Below, piece by piece: positions 52,437 to 62,416 of a stretch of 64,000 nt of DNA. The stretch lies in the NCBI GenBank assembly GCA_031286615.1, contig JAITUA010000007.1, positions 62,001 to 126,000 on the forward strand. The letters run 5' to 3'. The notes beneath the pieces were generated by a model. It worked only from the letters and a program-made list of their open reading frames with translations, made no database searches and was not told where the DNA came from. Each line of letters starts with the position of its first letter. The stretch's first letter is position 1. Origin of the DNA: Chryseobacterium sp. GTDB taxonomy: Bacteria > Bacteroidota > Bacteroidia > Flavobacteriales > Weeksellaceae. A program made the translations under genes and the position numbers.

Positions 52437-55400
52437 ATGAAAAACAACACCTATTTTGGTAGGGAGCACATCTTTAGATGGCTGCTACTATGTTGGCTTT
52501 TGGTACCCTGGGTACTACAAGCACAAGCTCGAATTACATGGACTGAACAGGTCGGATGCCAGGAATTCCGTGGCGAAAAAGAAGACCAGATTCCTGACAA
52601 CGGAGTCGCTGTTTCCTACATCAATTCTTCCCAATGTCTACGTGTTTGTGAGAAATCATTAGATCCTGTCAAATATCTTGTTCAGGGACCGAACGTTTCT
52701 AATGTACAATGGACTATTTCGGGAGGAACTTTAGTACCTTCAGGACCAGGAAATACCGCAGCGTATGTTACCTGGGGAGCTGCAGGTAATGGCTCTTTAC
52801 AGGCTGTGATTACTTATAATGACGGAACTGTTGAAACCCAGACCATCTGTATTGAGAAAATCAACAGACCGATTGCTAATTTTGAATTGTTAAACCTGGA
52901 TTATACTGTATGTAAAAATACAACGGTGTATTTTGATAACCTTTCCGAACAAAACGGAGGATCGGATATTATCAATTATTTCTGGGAGTTTGGAGATGGA
53001 ATTACTTCTACTTCAACTGCTTTTGAACCCTCTCATGTGTATACTAATCCTGGAAACTTTACTGTTAAGCTGACTGTGACTAACAAGTGTGGCTGCCAGA
53101 GTATATACAAAAAAGAAATCAAGGTATTAAAGTCAGATCCTGTACAGATCAACTGTGCATCCGTAGTATGTGAAGGCAGTGTTGAAAAATACAGCGCACA
53201 GGACGGATGTGGTAAAGGACAATGGAAAGTCATTGGAGGATCTATTGTGAATAATTACGGCAGCGAAATCGAAGTGAAGTGGGATCAGGTAGATCCGCTT
53301 GATGGTTTCGGCTATGTAATGTACTTATCTGAATGTGCTTGTCCTGAGTGGACTACTATCAAAATTCCTGTCGTTTTAGCGCATGCAAAAGTGAAAGGAC
53401 AGGCGGTAGTATGTGCAGGTAAACAATATACGTATTCAATTCCTCAATGGCCTACAACCAGCGTTCAATGGAGCGTAAGTGGTCCTGCGGGAGGACAGTT
53501 GTATTATACTCAACAGAGAAACGAAGCTATTTTCTCTGCTACTCAACCTGGTACTTATCACCTTGTAGCCAATTATCACAATACCTTATTACCATGTGAA
53601 GGTCAGGCTTCTATTGATATTCTAGTGGAAGCTCCGGTAGAAGTGAGTGGTGGTACGGATGAAATCTGTGCAGGAACAAGCCAGGTGTTTACGACTAATC
53701 CTAACGTGCCTGTTACCTGGAAAGTAACTACAGGCGGATCTTCTTTTGTATCTGGAGTAACGACAGGTCCATTTAGCTACACTTTTGCAGCAGCTGGTAC
53801 TTATACTATTACGGCTACTAAACAAGGTGGAGGTTGTGAAAGTAATGCAAGAATCATTAAGGTATTACCAATTCCGCAGGCACCTACAGGTACTATTTCC
53901 GGAGAAACAAAAGTATGTTCGGGAAGACCTTACGTGTATACGATCAGCCCTGTTGATGCCGGAATGGTTCCGGTTTGGAGTGTTACCAACGGAACAATTC
54001 AGGGAAGTAACGCAGGTTCTTCTGTAACGGTTATCTTTAATGCCGGTGCTTCATCATATACGGTGTCTGCACAGAATAAATCAATCAGCAGCGCAGGATG
54101 TCTTTCGGCTCCAACTTCGTTCAGTGTGGCGCCTTTAGATCTTAACTCTATTACAATTAACCCTAATCCAGGACCTTTCTGTCCGAGTAGTACTCAGACT
54201 TTCAGTGCTAATCTGAATGGAATTGTTCCGGAATTTATGGAATGGACATTTGGAAGTTCCAACTTCGGAAGTGTGATAGGAGGGCAGGGTACAGCTAATA
54301 TTACTGTAAACTTCAATGAAATCTCTTCTACAAGCAGCACAACTCTGAATTTAAGAATTGTAAAATGCGGGGTAACAAAAATTATCAGCATACCGGTATC
54401 TTTAATACCTCTTCCGGTAGTCAACTTTACAAGTGTGGGTGGAGTTTGTCTAGGTTCAAACCTTTCTTTCACGGTAAATCAGGGTACAATTACTTCAGCT
54501 ACAAATGTTACTTTCACATTTGCTAACGGAACAACTTATACTACAGCTTTTAACCCGTCAGGAAACTATAGCTTCCCAAATAATGGGTATATCTCAAATA
54601 ATACAGGAGGTAATATTTCTCAGGTAGTTACTGTAACGTATACAGGAACTAACGGATGTAGTTATAACCCAACGGCAAGTGCCAACTTTACAATTTATCC
54701 AGAGACTATTATTACAATTTCTCCGGTATATAATATTACGGTTTGTGACCCGACAACAATGACACCGTATACTCTTACGGCCAACAGTTCTACAGGGCTT
54801 ACGAATATTAATTCATGGCAATGGTATAAAAATAATTCACTTATACCAGGTGCTAATACAAACTCATATACTATATCGGGGGCAGGTGCTTTCGGAACAT
54901 ATAAAGTACGTGCAGTAGATATTAATAACTGTGTGGTTTATTCTCAGAATGTTAACGTAACTCAGTTATGTCCAAGCAGCGGCGGTTGTACAACAGATCC
55001 TCAGATCAGTTTTGTTCCACAGTGGTCAGGTTGTAATACAATTTCTGTTACAGGTTTATCTTACATTGGAACTCCTGATGAGATCCAGTGGTTATCAGAC
55101 AGTGTACTTACTTTGTCTTCCGGACAGGGAACGGCTACACCAATATATCAGACGACTCTTGCTGGTGCACACATTGTTTTTGTGCGTCTAAGATATGGTA
55201 CATGCTGGTACAGCAAAGGAGTAGAAGTAAGAAAGAACTACGAGCCTAAATTCAATGTAAGTACAGTATGTAATGGAGGAGGTTACAATGTTACTCTTTT
55301 CAATACATCAACTATCTTTGAAATCAATCCGGCATCTATCACTTACACATTCTCCAGCCCGGGTCAGCCAAATCAAACAGGACAGACAGCCACTTATAAC

Positions 55401-57326
55401 AATCTGGCGCCAGGTACTTATACCTTTACAATGACAATGTCTGCACCTGGAAAACCAACGTGTACTACTACGCAGACTATTACATTAGCTCCTGTTCCTA
55501 GTACCAGCTTCCTGGTTCCGGCATGGATCTGTGTGCGTGAAGCAATTACGTTCTCTCCTCTGTCATATGTTCCTGGAAATACATATACCTGGATCTTTGA
55601 CGGTACGTCTTATGTAACCGGAGGACCGAATGCTACTATAACATACAATACGAGCGGAACGAAAACAATACAGCTGAGAATTAAAACTCCTAATGGATGT
55701 GAATATACTTCTGCTGTTATTAATATCAGCGTGAAAGAGGCTACTCTTGATGGTAATATGGCACCTCCGGCTCTTGTTGCTTGTATAGGAAGTGCTCCTA
55801 ATATCTTGTTTACAAGTACTCTTGGAACGCCAAGTCATTATATCTGGATGAATGGTTCTCAGCCCGTGGCTGGAGCACCGGACTCTCCGGTCTTCACTCC
55901 AACTCAATCAGGAAGCTACTGGCCGGTGCTTGTATCTTCAGATGGATGTAGAACAAGTATCATGAGTACGAAAGCAATACCTGTGACGCTTAAAAATCCT
56001 CCATATGTTAATATATCCGGAAAAGCTAATATCTGTGAAGGATCTTCTACAATTCTTAGCGGTCTTGTAACGGATACAACATTGGAATACCAATGGAAGA
56101 AAAACGGAGGATTGGCATCAGCTCCATGGAGTGCTGGTCCATATCCGATCGTTTTCGATACAGGATCATTATCTGCAGGTACATATGTTTATACGCTGGA
56201 AGTAAGAACTCCGGGTGCATCAGGATGTACAAGTTCTAAAAACTTTACCGTTACGGTAAGTCCTCCACCATCACCGGTTACGGTAACTTACAGTTTGGTG
56301 AGCTGCCAGCCTTATAAAATTAAGTTAACAGCATCAGGACCATCTGCAGGAGATTACAACTGGAGTAATGGAATGACTGGTCAGTCTATTACAGTAAATG
56401 AAGGTGGTGCTTATCAGGTTATTTATACTGCACCTAGCGGATGTAAAGTAAGTAATTATACAGAAGTTCCATTAAGTCTTGAGAGTCTGATGTGGGTATT
56501 CCCTACAGGATGCTATGATGAATGTCTTAGAAAGAATTATATTTTAGGACCAAAAGGAATCTTTGATCATCATGACTGGCAGCTGTTCGGAAACAGTATC
56601 CAAAGCGGAAACAATGCTTTCATTAATCCGTTATATATTGGTGCTCCGGGAACATATCAGCTACAGATCTCTCATTTAGGATGTGTATTTACTTCCGGAA
56701 CGATGAATTACTATCCTGGTAAAGAATGTGGATTTGAATCAGAATGTAAGGTTGAGACAAATATCAAAGGCATGAAGTGGGTTGGAGATCATTACGAAGT
56801 GAGTGGTATTCTTCAAAATATGGGAAGCCAGCCGATAAGTCTTACAGTTTCGAGTCTTAATGGATATGGAAGTTATATTCCGTCTATCATCACTATTCCG
56901 GCAGGAGGAGTGTATGATATGAATGCTAATCCGTTGGCGTTTTATCCAAACTCAAACTTCCAGGGTACAGACGAGATCTTATTCTCAAATGAAACCTGTA
57001 AGTTTACTACTAAAGCATCAGATCCGGACTGGATGGGTATGAGAAGTGCTGGAAGAAGCGTAATTGCTGCTTCAGTTTCTTCTCTGAAAATGATACCAAA
57101 TCCTGCGAAGGAAAAAGTGAACATCTCGTATAATACGGGCAGTGAAAAATTACTTGCAAAACAGATTACAGTTTTTGATGCCATGGGCAATATCAAATTC
57201 CGTAAAGAACTGAAAGCGGCTTCCGGAGAGGTAGACGTAGAAGTTAGCAGCTGGCTGCAAGGTGTTTACATTGTCATTGTACAAACGGGAGACACATCAT
57301 TACAAGGAAAACTAATTAAAAATTAG
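52437..57326 (+). CDS. Giant surface protein with PKD/Ig-like repeats and T9SS sorting domain
   Basis: A 1629-residue exported protein. The signal peptide (about 1-31) ends at WVLQAQA. A clear PKD domain lies near 150-230 (INYFWEFGDGITSTSTAFEPSHVYTNPGNF). After it come many beta-sandwich units of 80-100 residues, each rich in Gly, Thr, Ser and paired cysteines (for example VCAGKQYTYSI and EICAGTSQVFT). The C-terminal 75 residues are a type A T9SS sorting domain: MIPNPAKEKVNISYN followed by ITVFDAMGNI and LQGVYIVIVQTG. It is expected to cross the outer membrane through T9SS and stay attached as an adhesin-like surface protein. The ligand is unknown. It is likely its own transcription unit, with the terminator at 57339. 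Confidence 0.9.
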   Translation: MKNNTYFGREHIFRWLLLCWLLVPWVLQAQARITWTEQVGCQEFRGEKEDQIPDNGVAVSYINSSQCLRVCEKSLDPVKYLVQGPNVSNVQWTISGGTLVPSGPGNTAAYVTWGAAGNGSLQAVITYNDGTVETQTICIEKINRPIANFELLNLDYTVCKNTTVYFDNLSEQNGGSDIINYFWEFGDGITSTSTAFEPSHVYTNPGNFTVKLTVTNKCGCQSIYKKEIKVLKSDPVQINCASVVCEGSVEKYSAQDGCGKGQWKVIGGSIVNNYGSEIEVKWDQVDPLDGFGYVMYLSECACPEWTTIKIPVVLAHAKVKGQAVVCAGKQYTYSIPQWPTTSVQWSVSGPAGGQLYYTQQRNEAIFSATQPGTYHLVANYHNTLLPCEGQASIDILVEAPVEVSGGTDEICAGTSQVFTTNPNVPVTWKVTTGGSSFVSGVTTGPFSYTFAAAGTYTITATKQGGGCESNARIIKVLPIPQAPTGTISGETKVCSGRPYVYTISPVDAGMVPVWSVTNGTIQGSNAGSSVTVIFNAGASSYTVSAQNKSISSAGCLSAPTSFSVAPLDLNSITINPNPGPFCPSSTQTFSANLNGIVPEFMEWTFGSSNFGSVIGGQGTANITVNFNEISSTSSTTLNLRIVKCGVTKIISIPVSLIPLPVVNFTSVGGVCLGSNLSFTVNQGTITSATNVTFTFANGTTYTTAFNPSGNYSFPNNGYISNNTGGNISQVVTVTYTGTNGCSYNPTASANFTIYPETIITISPVYNITVCDPTTMTPYTLTANSSTGLTNINSWQWYKNNSLIPGANTNSYTISGAGAFGTYKVRAVDINNCVVYSQNVNVTQLCPSSGGCTTDPQISFVPQWSGCNTISVTGLSYIGTPDEIQWLSDSVLTLSSGQGTATPIYQTTLAGAHIVFVRLRYGTCWYSKGVEVRKNYEPKFNVSTVCNGGGYNVTLFNTSTIFEINPASITYTFSSPGQPNQTGQTATYNNLAPGTYTFTMTMSAPGKPTCTTTQTITLAPVPSTSFLVPAWICVREAITFSPLSYVPGNTYTWIFDGTSYVTGGPNATITYNTSGTKTIQLRIKTPNGCEYTSAVINISVKEATLDGNMAPPALVACIGSAPNILFTSTLGTPSHYIWMNGSQPVAGAPDSPVFTPTQSGSYWPVLVSSDGCRTSIMSTKAIPVTLKNPPYVNISGKANICEGSSTILSGLVTDTTLEYQWKKNGGLASAPWSAGPYPIVFDTGSLSAGTYVYTLEVRTPGASGCTSSKNFTVTVSPPPSPVTVTYSLVSCQPYKIKLTASGPSAGDYNWSNGMTGQSITVNEGGAYQVIYTAPSGCKVSNYTEVPLSLESLMWVFPTGCYDECLRKNYILGPKGIFDHHDWQLFGNSIQSGNNAFINPLYIGAPGTYQLQISHLGCVFTSGTMNYYPGKECGFESECKVETNIKGMKWVGDHYEVSGILQNMGSQPISLTVSSLNGYGSYIPSIITIPAGGVYDMNANPLAFYPNSNFQGTDEILFSNETCKFTTKASDPDWMGMRSAGRSVIAASVSSLKMIPNPAKEKVNISYNTGSEKLLAKQITVFDAMGNIKFRKELKAASGEVDVEVSSWLQGVYIVIVQTGDTSLQGKLIKN

Positions 57327-57338
57327 TAGCTTATAAAG

Positions 57339-57369
57339 CAGTGTTCTCTTCGGAGAGCACTGTTTTTTT
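57339..57369 (+). terminator. Rho-independent terminator
   Basis: CAGTGTTCTC pairs with GAGAGCACTG around a TTCG tetraloop (57339-57362), followed by a run of seven Ts. It lies 12 bases after the stop of the giant surface protein gene. Confidence 0.9.
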
Positions 57370-57397
57370 ATAGTATGTGAAAACTAAAAGAATTTTT

Positions 57398-59263
57398 ATG
57401 ATACAATTAAAAAACAAACTGTGGGGACTGCTTCTGATACTGCCGGCATTATCTTTTAGCCAGACTTATCAGTGGCAATGGGGAAAACAGGCCGGAGGAA
57501 TAACAGGCTCGGCTGATCCTGGGTTTCATTATGTATTTGATGAATCCATAAGGGATATTGTAGTGGATAACAACAACAATACTTATTATCTTGCAACCAT
57601 GCGTGAGCAGGGACAAAACCTGAATGGTACCTCTGTAAACAATTATGGGCTTAGTGACCTTTTCCTGTTCTCTGCCGATTGTGAAGGGAATATAAGATGG
57701 TCCAGACCAATAGGAGGTTCCGGAGACGGAGAAAATGCATGGCATATTAAATTGGACAATAATGGAGGGTTATATATGATAGCTACCATTTATAATAATT
57801 CTTATATAGGAGATCCTACTGCCGTTCCGGTACATTTTGATGACACTCATACATTACCTCTGTATACCCATTATGATCAAACGATAGATCCTGCCCATAA
57901 AGCAGCCTTTCTTTTGAAATATAATACTTCAGACGGTACATTGGCGTGGAGTAAGCCTTTGCAGGGAGACGTTAATTATTCCTCCCGTATGTGTGATGTC
58001 CAGATGATGTATATGGATTCTTCCAAAAACATTCATGCTGTTATGGGATTCCGGGCGGGAACTCATCTGAATGGTTTAATTACAGTACCTTCAACATTTA
58101 CCTCAACCTATCAGTATTATGCAGTTAAGTTCAACTATGATAATGGTAATATGACGCCTGCAGCACCTGTATTTCTTCCTATTACAGGAGATGCAGTATA
58201 TGCAGTGGGAAGAGAGGGAAAAGTAAATCTGGTATACGATGAAAGCTTGAACCGTTATTATATTGCAGGGAAGAGAATGGATGCCGGGTTTAGCACCTTG
58301 CTCGATCTTTCCTATAATAATATACCCTTTACGAAAGCTGCTTATTTATTAGCTCTTGATGGAACTACCGGACAGGAGGTGTGGAGAAGAGAAATCAATA
58401 ACGGCGTTACAAGTACGGATGATGAAATTCATTCCATCATAAAAGATCCAATGACTTCAGATATCTACATTTCAGGGCGTTATTTCAATGGGATAACAGT
58501 GCCTGCAACTTTTGGGAGTTATACTTTTCCTTTAAGAAGTTATGTGGAAGCCGTTCCGTTTGTCATGAAGCTTAATGCTCTTGGCTCGGTACAATGGGCA
58601 AGAACCCCTGAAGGAATGTCAGGTCTTCAGTTTGGATATCGTTTTACGAAGGGAACCCTTGCTGTTAATGGAAATGAAATCGCCTTTGCCAAAGGAAGCT
58701 GGTCTGATATCTGGGGCAGCTATACAATGACACGACCTGATGGAGACAGATCAGATCCATTATTGGTTAGGCTTAATAAAGATACGGGAGATGTTCTGGG
58801 AACAGGAGAGATCCGCAGTAATTTTAATGTGATAGATGAATTTACGGCAGTTGCTGCAGATAAAGATGGTAATTATATTGTGGGTGGTTTTTTCCATGAC
58901 CAATTGTTTACAGATTCTAATGACAATGTCAATACAATGGCTGTCAATGTAGCAGGTGGAAAATCTCAGTCATTTTTTACAAAATACGCTAAATCGGCAT
59001 GCAGTCAGATGTCGGTAGAAGAAACAGCTATTCAGGCGGGAATACAATTATATCCGAATCCTGTTCAGGATGTACTTACAATCAGAAGTAAAGAGCCTTT
59101 GGTTTCCTACGAAATCTTTGGTGCTGCAGGACAACTGGTAAAACAGGGAACTTTGAATTTGATGCAGGAGCAGGTGGTATTATCTTCTCTTCAGACAGGA
59201 GTGTATTACATTAAACTTAAAACAAAATCTTCTACAGTAACAGAAAAAATATTGAAGAAGTAA
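57398..59263 (+). CDS. T9SS-exported protein with beta-propeller-like repeats
   Basis: A protein of about 620 residues from ATG at 57398; a GTG at 57377 would add seven residues before a normal signal peptide, which ends near PALSFSQ. The body has repeated YYLATMREQG, GNIRWSRPIGG and YYIAGKRMD-type strands, as in SBBP-like beta-propellers. The C-terminus is a type A T9SS sorting domain: IQLYPNPVQDVLTIRS followed by YEIFGAAGQLVKQG and LQTGVYYIKLKTKSS. It is probably secreted or surface-bound. It lies downstream of the giant surface protein gene, separated by a strong terminator, and has its own terminator. The role is unknown. Confidence 0.85.
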   Translation: MIQLKNKLWGLLLILPALSFSQTYQWQWGKQAGGITGSADPGFHYVFDESIRDIVVDNNNNTYYLATMREQGQNLNGTSVNNYGLSDLFLFSADCEGNIRWSRPIGGSGDGENAWHIKLDNNGGLYMIATIYNNSYIGDPTAVPVHFDDTHTLPLYTHYDQTIDPAHKAAFLLKYNTSDGTLAWSKPLQGDVNYSSRMCDVQMMYMDSSKNIHAVMGFRAGTHLNGLITVPSTFTSTYQYYAVKFNYDNGNMTPAAPVFLPITGDAVYAVGREGKVNLVYDESLNRYYIAGKRMDAGFSTLLDLSYNNIPFTKAAYLLALDGTTGQEVWRREINNGVTSTDDEIHSIIKDPMTSDIYISGRYFNGITVPATFGSYTFPLRSYVEAVPFVMKLNALGSVQWARTPEGMSGLQFGYRFTKGTLAVNGNEIAFAKGSWSDIWGSYTMTRPDGDRSDPLLVRLNKDTGDVLGTGEIRSNFNVIDEFTAVAADKDGNYIVGGFFHDQLFTDSNDNVNTMAVNVAGGKSQSFFTKYAKSACSQMSVEETAIQAGIQLYPNPVQDVLTIRSKEPLVSYEIFGAAGQLVKQGTLNLMQEQVVLSSLQTGVYYIKLKTKSSTVTEKILKK

Positions 59264-59298
59264 AAAAAACAAAACTGAAAATTAATAACCTTATATAT

Positions 59299-59334
59299 AA
59301 AACAGCGTTCTCAAGAAGTGGGCGCTGTTTTTTA
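59299..59334 (+). terminator. Hairpin terminator
   Basis: AAACAGCG pairs with CGCTGTTT around a 15-base loop, with a T-rich tail after it, about 36 bases downstream of the propeller-like T9SS gene. Confidence 0.75.
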
Positions 59335-59424
59335 TAGATTAATTGGGGTAAAAAATATATTTGAAATATAAATCCGGATACCCAAAAGTGATTTTGAAGG
59401 AGTGATTTAAAATAACTTATTCCG

Positions 59425-59432
59425 TATTTTTG
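59425..59432 (+). promoter_or_regulatory. Promoter -7 box for the DUF1826 gene
   Basis: TATTTTTG is an exact TAnnTTTG match 37 bases before ATG 59469. It includes the TTG at 59430, which therefore cannot serve as a start codon on a transcript from this promoter. No clear -33 box at normal distance. Confidence 0.5.
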
Positions 59433-59468
59433 CAGATTATTAAACAATTAAACGGTTTATTTCAAAAC

Positions 59469-60167
59469 ATGAGCAATATATTTTCTGACAATCAGCAAAT
59501 AAATGTGGTATCTTCTTTCTCAGAACTTGTCAATACCAATTTTCATGGGGCTATGAATGCAATTTGCTGGCATCGGAATTTAGTTGGTGATTTTAAAGAA
59601 ATTGTTTCTCAGCTTGAGTTAAATGATGATATAACGGTAATTTCCGCTCAGGATCTTTTACCATTACAATTATCAGAAGAAGGCGATAAAGCAAGAAAAA
59701 TAATCTTAAATGATTTACAGTTATTAACCGATTTTGGAGCATCTCCGGTTCTTAATTTGCTTAAATGTTATGAACGGGATGAAGAACTCGGTTTCATTTC
59801 AACAGATGTATATTCATATCATGTAGACCGTTCACCTATTGGAACAGATACTTTTTTATGTACCTATCATGGAACAGCAAGTGATATCATTCCCAATGAT
59901 CAGGTGGAACAGAAAATTTTGATTCCTGAAATCCGGGAACAATTAAAAAAACTGCATGATGGTCCCGAAGAAGAATTTGAAGACTTCCTCAAAGAATATT
60001 TCTTTGATCTTCACTATCAGCCTAAACCCAATGCACAACCAGTAAATTTAGGAATAGGCCATCTATGGAGAATTGCTGTAGATCATCCGGAGCAGCAGGC
60101 GTTGCCATGTGTTCATAGAGCTCCCATAGAAAACGATGGTGAATATCGGTTGCTGTTGATTTGCTGA
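59469..60167 (+). CDS. DUF1826 family protein
   Basis: A 232-residue soluble protein that I place in DUF1826. The middle FISTDVYSYHVDRSPIGTDTFLCTYHGTASDII and the C-terminal block GIGHLWRIAVDHPEQQALPCVHRAPIENDGEYRLLLI fit that family as I remember it. DUF1826 genes occur in zinc-regulated (Zur) clusters next to ZigA-type GTPases in other bacteria; no such partner is seen here. The start is set at 59469 because a promoter box covers the earlier TTG. Function unknown. Confidence 0.7.
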   Translation: MSNIFSDNQQINVVSSFSELVNTNFHGAMNAICWHRNLVGDFKEIVSQLELNDDITVISAQDLLPLQLSEEGDKARKIILNDLQLLTDFGASPVLNLLKCYERDEELGFISTDVYSYHVDRSPIGTDTFLCTYHGTASDIIPNDQVEQKILIPEIREQLKKLHDGPEEEFEDFLKEYFFDLHYQPKPNAQPVNLGIGHLWRIAVDHPEQQALPCVHRAPIENDGEYRLLLIC

Positions 60168-60203
60168 TATATTACGTACTGAAATAATAAACAGGATGTC
60201 CTT

Positions 60204-61052
60204 TTACTCTTGCCCTATGGCTGTTATTTGCATTAAATAATCCTTACCTTCAATATTTCCAAGGGCAAATTCGTATTCCAGCAGTTTGATTTTTTCGGTT
60301 TTGGTATAAGGACGATTATAGATTTCATTCAAAATATCATTTTCATCAATGCCGGGGTTCAGAAGATGTTTTAAATCACGATAAGCACAATAATATCTGA
60401 TTCCTAATAATCTTTGTGAATGCGCATTGAAATGAATGCCGTCTGGATTGGCCGTAAGCCCTTTTGCGGTAACAAAATAACAGTTTTCATGAGATTGGGT
60501 AAAATTTTCAAGTTCCTTGTTGATCAAAGAATAATGCGTGAAATACTGACCAAATATTCCATTGGGTAAATAATCTCCCAATCCTCCAATGATAAGAGGA
60601 ACTTCAGGAATATTGAGTTCCTGGCGTAAAGCATCGATAATCTTAGAAAACTTTTCCTGATATTGATCTGCCTTTTCAGGAGAACAGTCACTTTCGCCCT
60701 GATGCCATAAGATTCCTTTAATCTCGCTTGTTCGCTGGGCAAGTCTGGCTTGTGAAACAGCATTCTCAAACAGAGCATTTCCTACGGCCCAGTCATCAAG
60801 GCTTGTTCCTCCATCAGCACATGGAATCAATCCGATTTCATCCTGTTGATGATCCCGTCTCCAGAAGGCGGCAAATGATGAAGCAAGCCCCACACCAGAA
60901 CTGGGACGGTCAAAATTAATGGGTTCTGACATGATCTGCCATAAGCCGTTTCTCAACATTTTAATATGTTCATCAAAAATAGGCGGGACTTCTTTTGCAT
61001 AACCACGCCCGGCCATATTGGATTGGCCTATCATTAAAAAAGAATGTATCAT
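60204..61052 (-). CDS. Sialate O-acetylesterase-like SGNH hydrolase
   Basis: A 282-residue protein of the SASA/SGNH type. It begins with the catalytic block MIGQSNMAGRGYAKE holding the nucleophile serine near residue 11. The block GILWHQGESDCS lies near 112-123, and a DGIHFN segment near 208-213 supplies the aspartate-histidine pair. Family members remove O-acetyl groups from sialic acids or other glycans; no signal peptide is seen, so this one is probably cytoplasmic. Its start overlaps the stop of the TetR gene by four bases, so it is co-transcribed with its likely regulator. Confidence 0.85.
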   Translation of the reverse strand: MIHSFLMIGQSNMAGRGYAKEVPPIFDEHIKMLRNGLWQIMSEPINFDRPSSGVGLASSFAAFWRRDHQQDEIGLIPCADGGTSLDDWAVGNALFENAVSQARLAQRTSEIKGILWHQGESDCSPEKADQYQEKFSKIIDALRQELNIPEVPLIIGGLGDYLPNGIFGQYFTHYSLINKELENFTQSHENCYFVTAKGLTANPDGIHFNAHSQRLLGIRYYCAYRDLKHLLNPGIDENDILNEIYNRPYTKTEKIKLLEYEFALGNIEGKDYLMQITAIGQE

Positions 61053-61609
61053 TTTTGTTTATTTAATACTAAGCCTATACTTCTGCTGAATGAATTCCAG
61101 GCTAGTTTTTTTACTTCATTAGGTGCAATATCTCCGGATCTGTATGCTGTGATGGTTGCTGTTATAACGTTGGTGAACAGAATTCTTATCCATGCTAATG
61201 GTAGTTCGCTGTCAATCAATTGTTCTTTTTGCAGAGTTTCTATTGCACTGAATATATCGTTTCTTGTTTTTAAATAATCCTTACTTGTTTCAGTGGTATA
61301 AGTAGGCTTTATTTCGTTCAGCTTAATTAAAAAGGCATATTTCGTTCCGCTGTCAATACCGGCATATAATAAGTTTTCCAGCTGTATCAAAGGATTGGTA
61401 GAGCTGTTGAAAGCTTTTATGGCCGCTTCTTCCCACGCCTTCATCATATTGGAATTGCAGGCTTCTAATAATTCATTTCGGTTTTTAAAGTACCGGTGCA
61501 ATGTCCTGCGGTTAAGGTTGCAACGTTCTGCAATCTCTTCAAATGTTGCCGAAAAATCATCATTAAAGACAGATATCGCTGCATTAATAATCTTTTGTTG
61601 GGTATTCAT
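61049..61609 (-). CDS. TetR family transcriptional regulator
   Basis: A TetR-type repressor of about 186 residues from ATG 61609. The DNA-binding domain has QQKIINAAISVFNDDFSATFEEIAERCNLNRRTLHRYFKNR within the first 45 residues, which is a good TetR helix-turn-helix. The rest is the helical ligand-binding domain. An upstream ATG at 61660 would add 17 residues ahead of the normal N-terminus and lies in the operator, so 61609 is preferred. It overlaps the esterase gene by four bases and probably represses the pair; the ligand is unknown. Confidence 0.9.
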   Translation of the reverse strand: MNTQQKIINAAISVFNDDFSATFEEIAERCNLNRRTLHRYFKNRNELLEACNSNMMKAWEEAAIKAFNSSTNPLIQLENLLYAGIDSGTKYAFLIKLNEIKPTYTTETSKDYLKTRNDIFSAIETLQKEQLIDSELPLAWIRILFTNVITATITAYRSGDIAPNEVKKLAWNSFSRSIGLVLNKQK

Positions 61610-61626
61610 TATTTTTTTCAATGCCT

Positions 61627-61661
61627 CAAATATAAGATAAATGTCTCTATTTTGAGACATT
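61627..61661 (-). promoter_or_regulatory. TetR promoter and operator palindrome
   Basis: AATGTCTC (61640-61647) and GAGACATT (61654-61661) form a perfect 8-bp inverted repeat with six bases between. Directly downstream on the minus strand is TATATTTG (61627-61634), an exact -7 box, 18 bases before ATG 61609. A repressor on the palindrome would block the promoter, so autorepression is likely. Confidence 0.6.
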
Positions 61662-61811
61662 TTATTTGTGAAGAATTTGAAAATGAAATTAAAGCTTTTG
61701 TGAAAATCTGAACAAAAATGTGAAAATAATGAACCATTACGATAGGGGATTGGATGTCTGAAGTCCGATGTTTACAGACTTTTTCCTAATTTGCAGCTGT
61801 AAAATAAATTT

Positions 61812-62396
61812 ATGTTTCAAAATATCATTAAAAATATTTCGCGGTTCGTTAGCTTAACCCCTGAAGAGGAAAAAATTTATGAGGATTTGCTGACGCTTCA
61901 GAAATTCCCGAAGAAAACACATCTTTTGCGCGAAGGAGAGATTTGCCAGTTCGAGGGTTTTATAAAAGAGGGGTGTGTGCGAACTTATTATCTTGATGAA
62001 AATGGTTTTGAAGTAACACTTCTGTTTGCCGTTGAAGATTGGTGGATTACCGATATTGATTCGTTTAACAACAAAACGCCTTCAAAGATTTTTATCGAAA
62101 CTTTGGAAGATACAGAAATTTATATGCTGAATCCGGAAACGAAGGAGGAGCTATTACAGAAAGTTCCAAAATTTGAAAGAGCTTTCCGACTGATGATGCA
62201 AAGGTATGTGGTGACACTTCAAAACCGCCTGGTTAATACTATTTCTCAACCTGCAACAGACCGTTATCTCGAATTTATAAGAGTTTATCCAACGATTCCG
62301 CAGCGTGTGGCGCAGTATTATATTGCATCCTATCTTGGTGTTTCAAAAGAGTTTGTAAGTACAATCAGGAAACGTTTGGCGAATAAGCAGAAATAA
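61812..62396 (+). CDS. Crp/Fnr family transcriptional regulator
   Basis: A complete 194-residue Bacteroidetes-type Crp/Fnr protein. The cNMP-binding barrel starts with KKTHLLREGEICQFEGFIKEGCVRTYY, and the C-terminus ends in the short helix-turn-helix YYIASYLGVSKEFVSTIRKRL. It is divergent from the TetR gene, with 202 bases to the TetR ATG at 61609. A small truncated ORF lies downstream, so its original partner gene may be lost. Effector and targets are unknown. Confidence 0.92.
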   Translation: MFQNIIKNISRFVSLTPEEEKIYEDLLTLQKFPKKTHLLREGEICQFEGFIKEGCVRTYYLDENGFEVTLLFAVEDWWITDIDSFNNKTPSKIFIETLEDTEIYMLNPETKEELLQKVPKFERAFRLMMQRYVVTLQNRLVNTISQPATDRYLEFIRVYPTIPQRVAQYYIASYLGVSKEFVSTIRKRLANKQK

Positions 62397-62416
62397 ATCA
62401 ATACATTTAAAATTAT

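Noticed and set aside
59430-59432. TTG at 59430 as start of the DUF1826 gene
   Set aside because: The codon is part of an exact TAnnTTTG promoter box, so it would lie upstream of the transcript.
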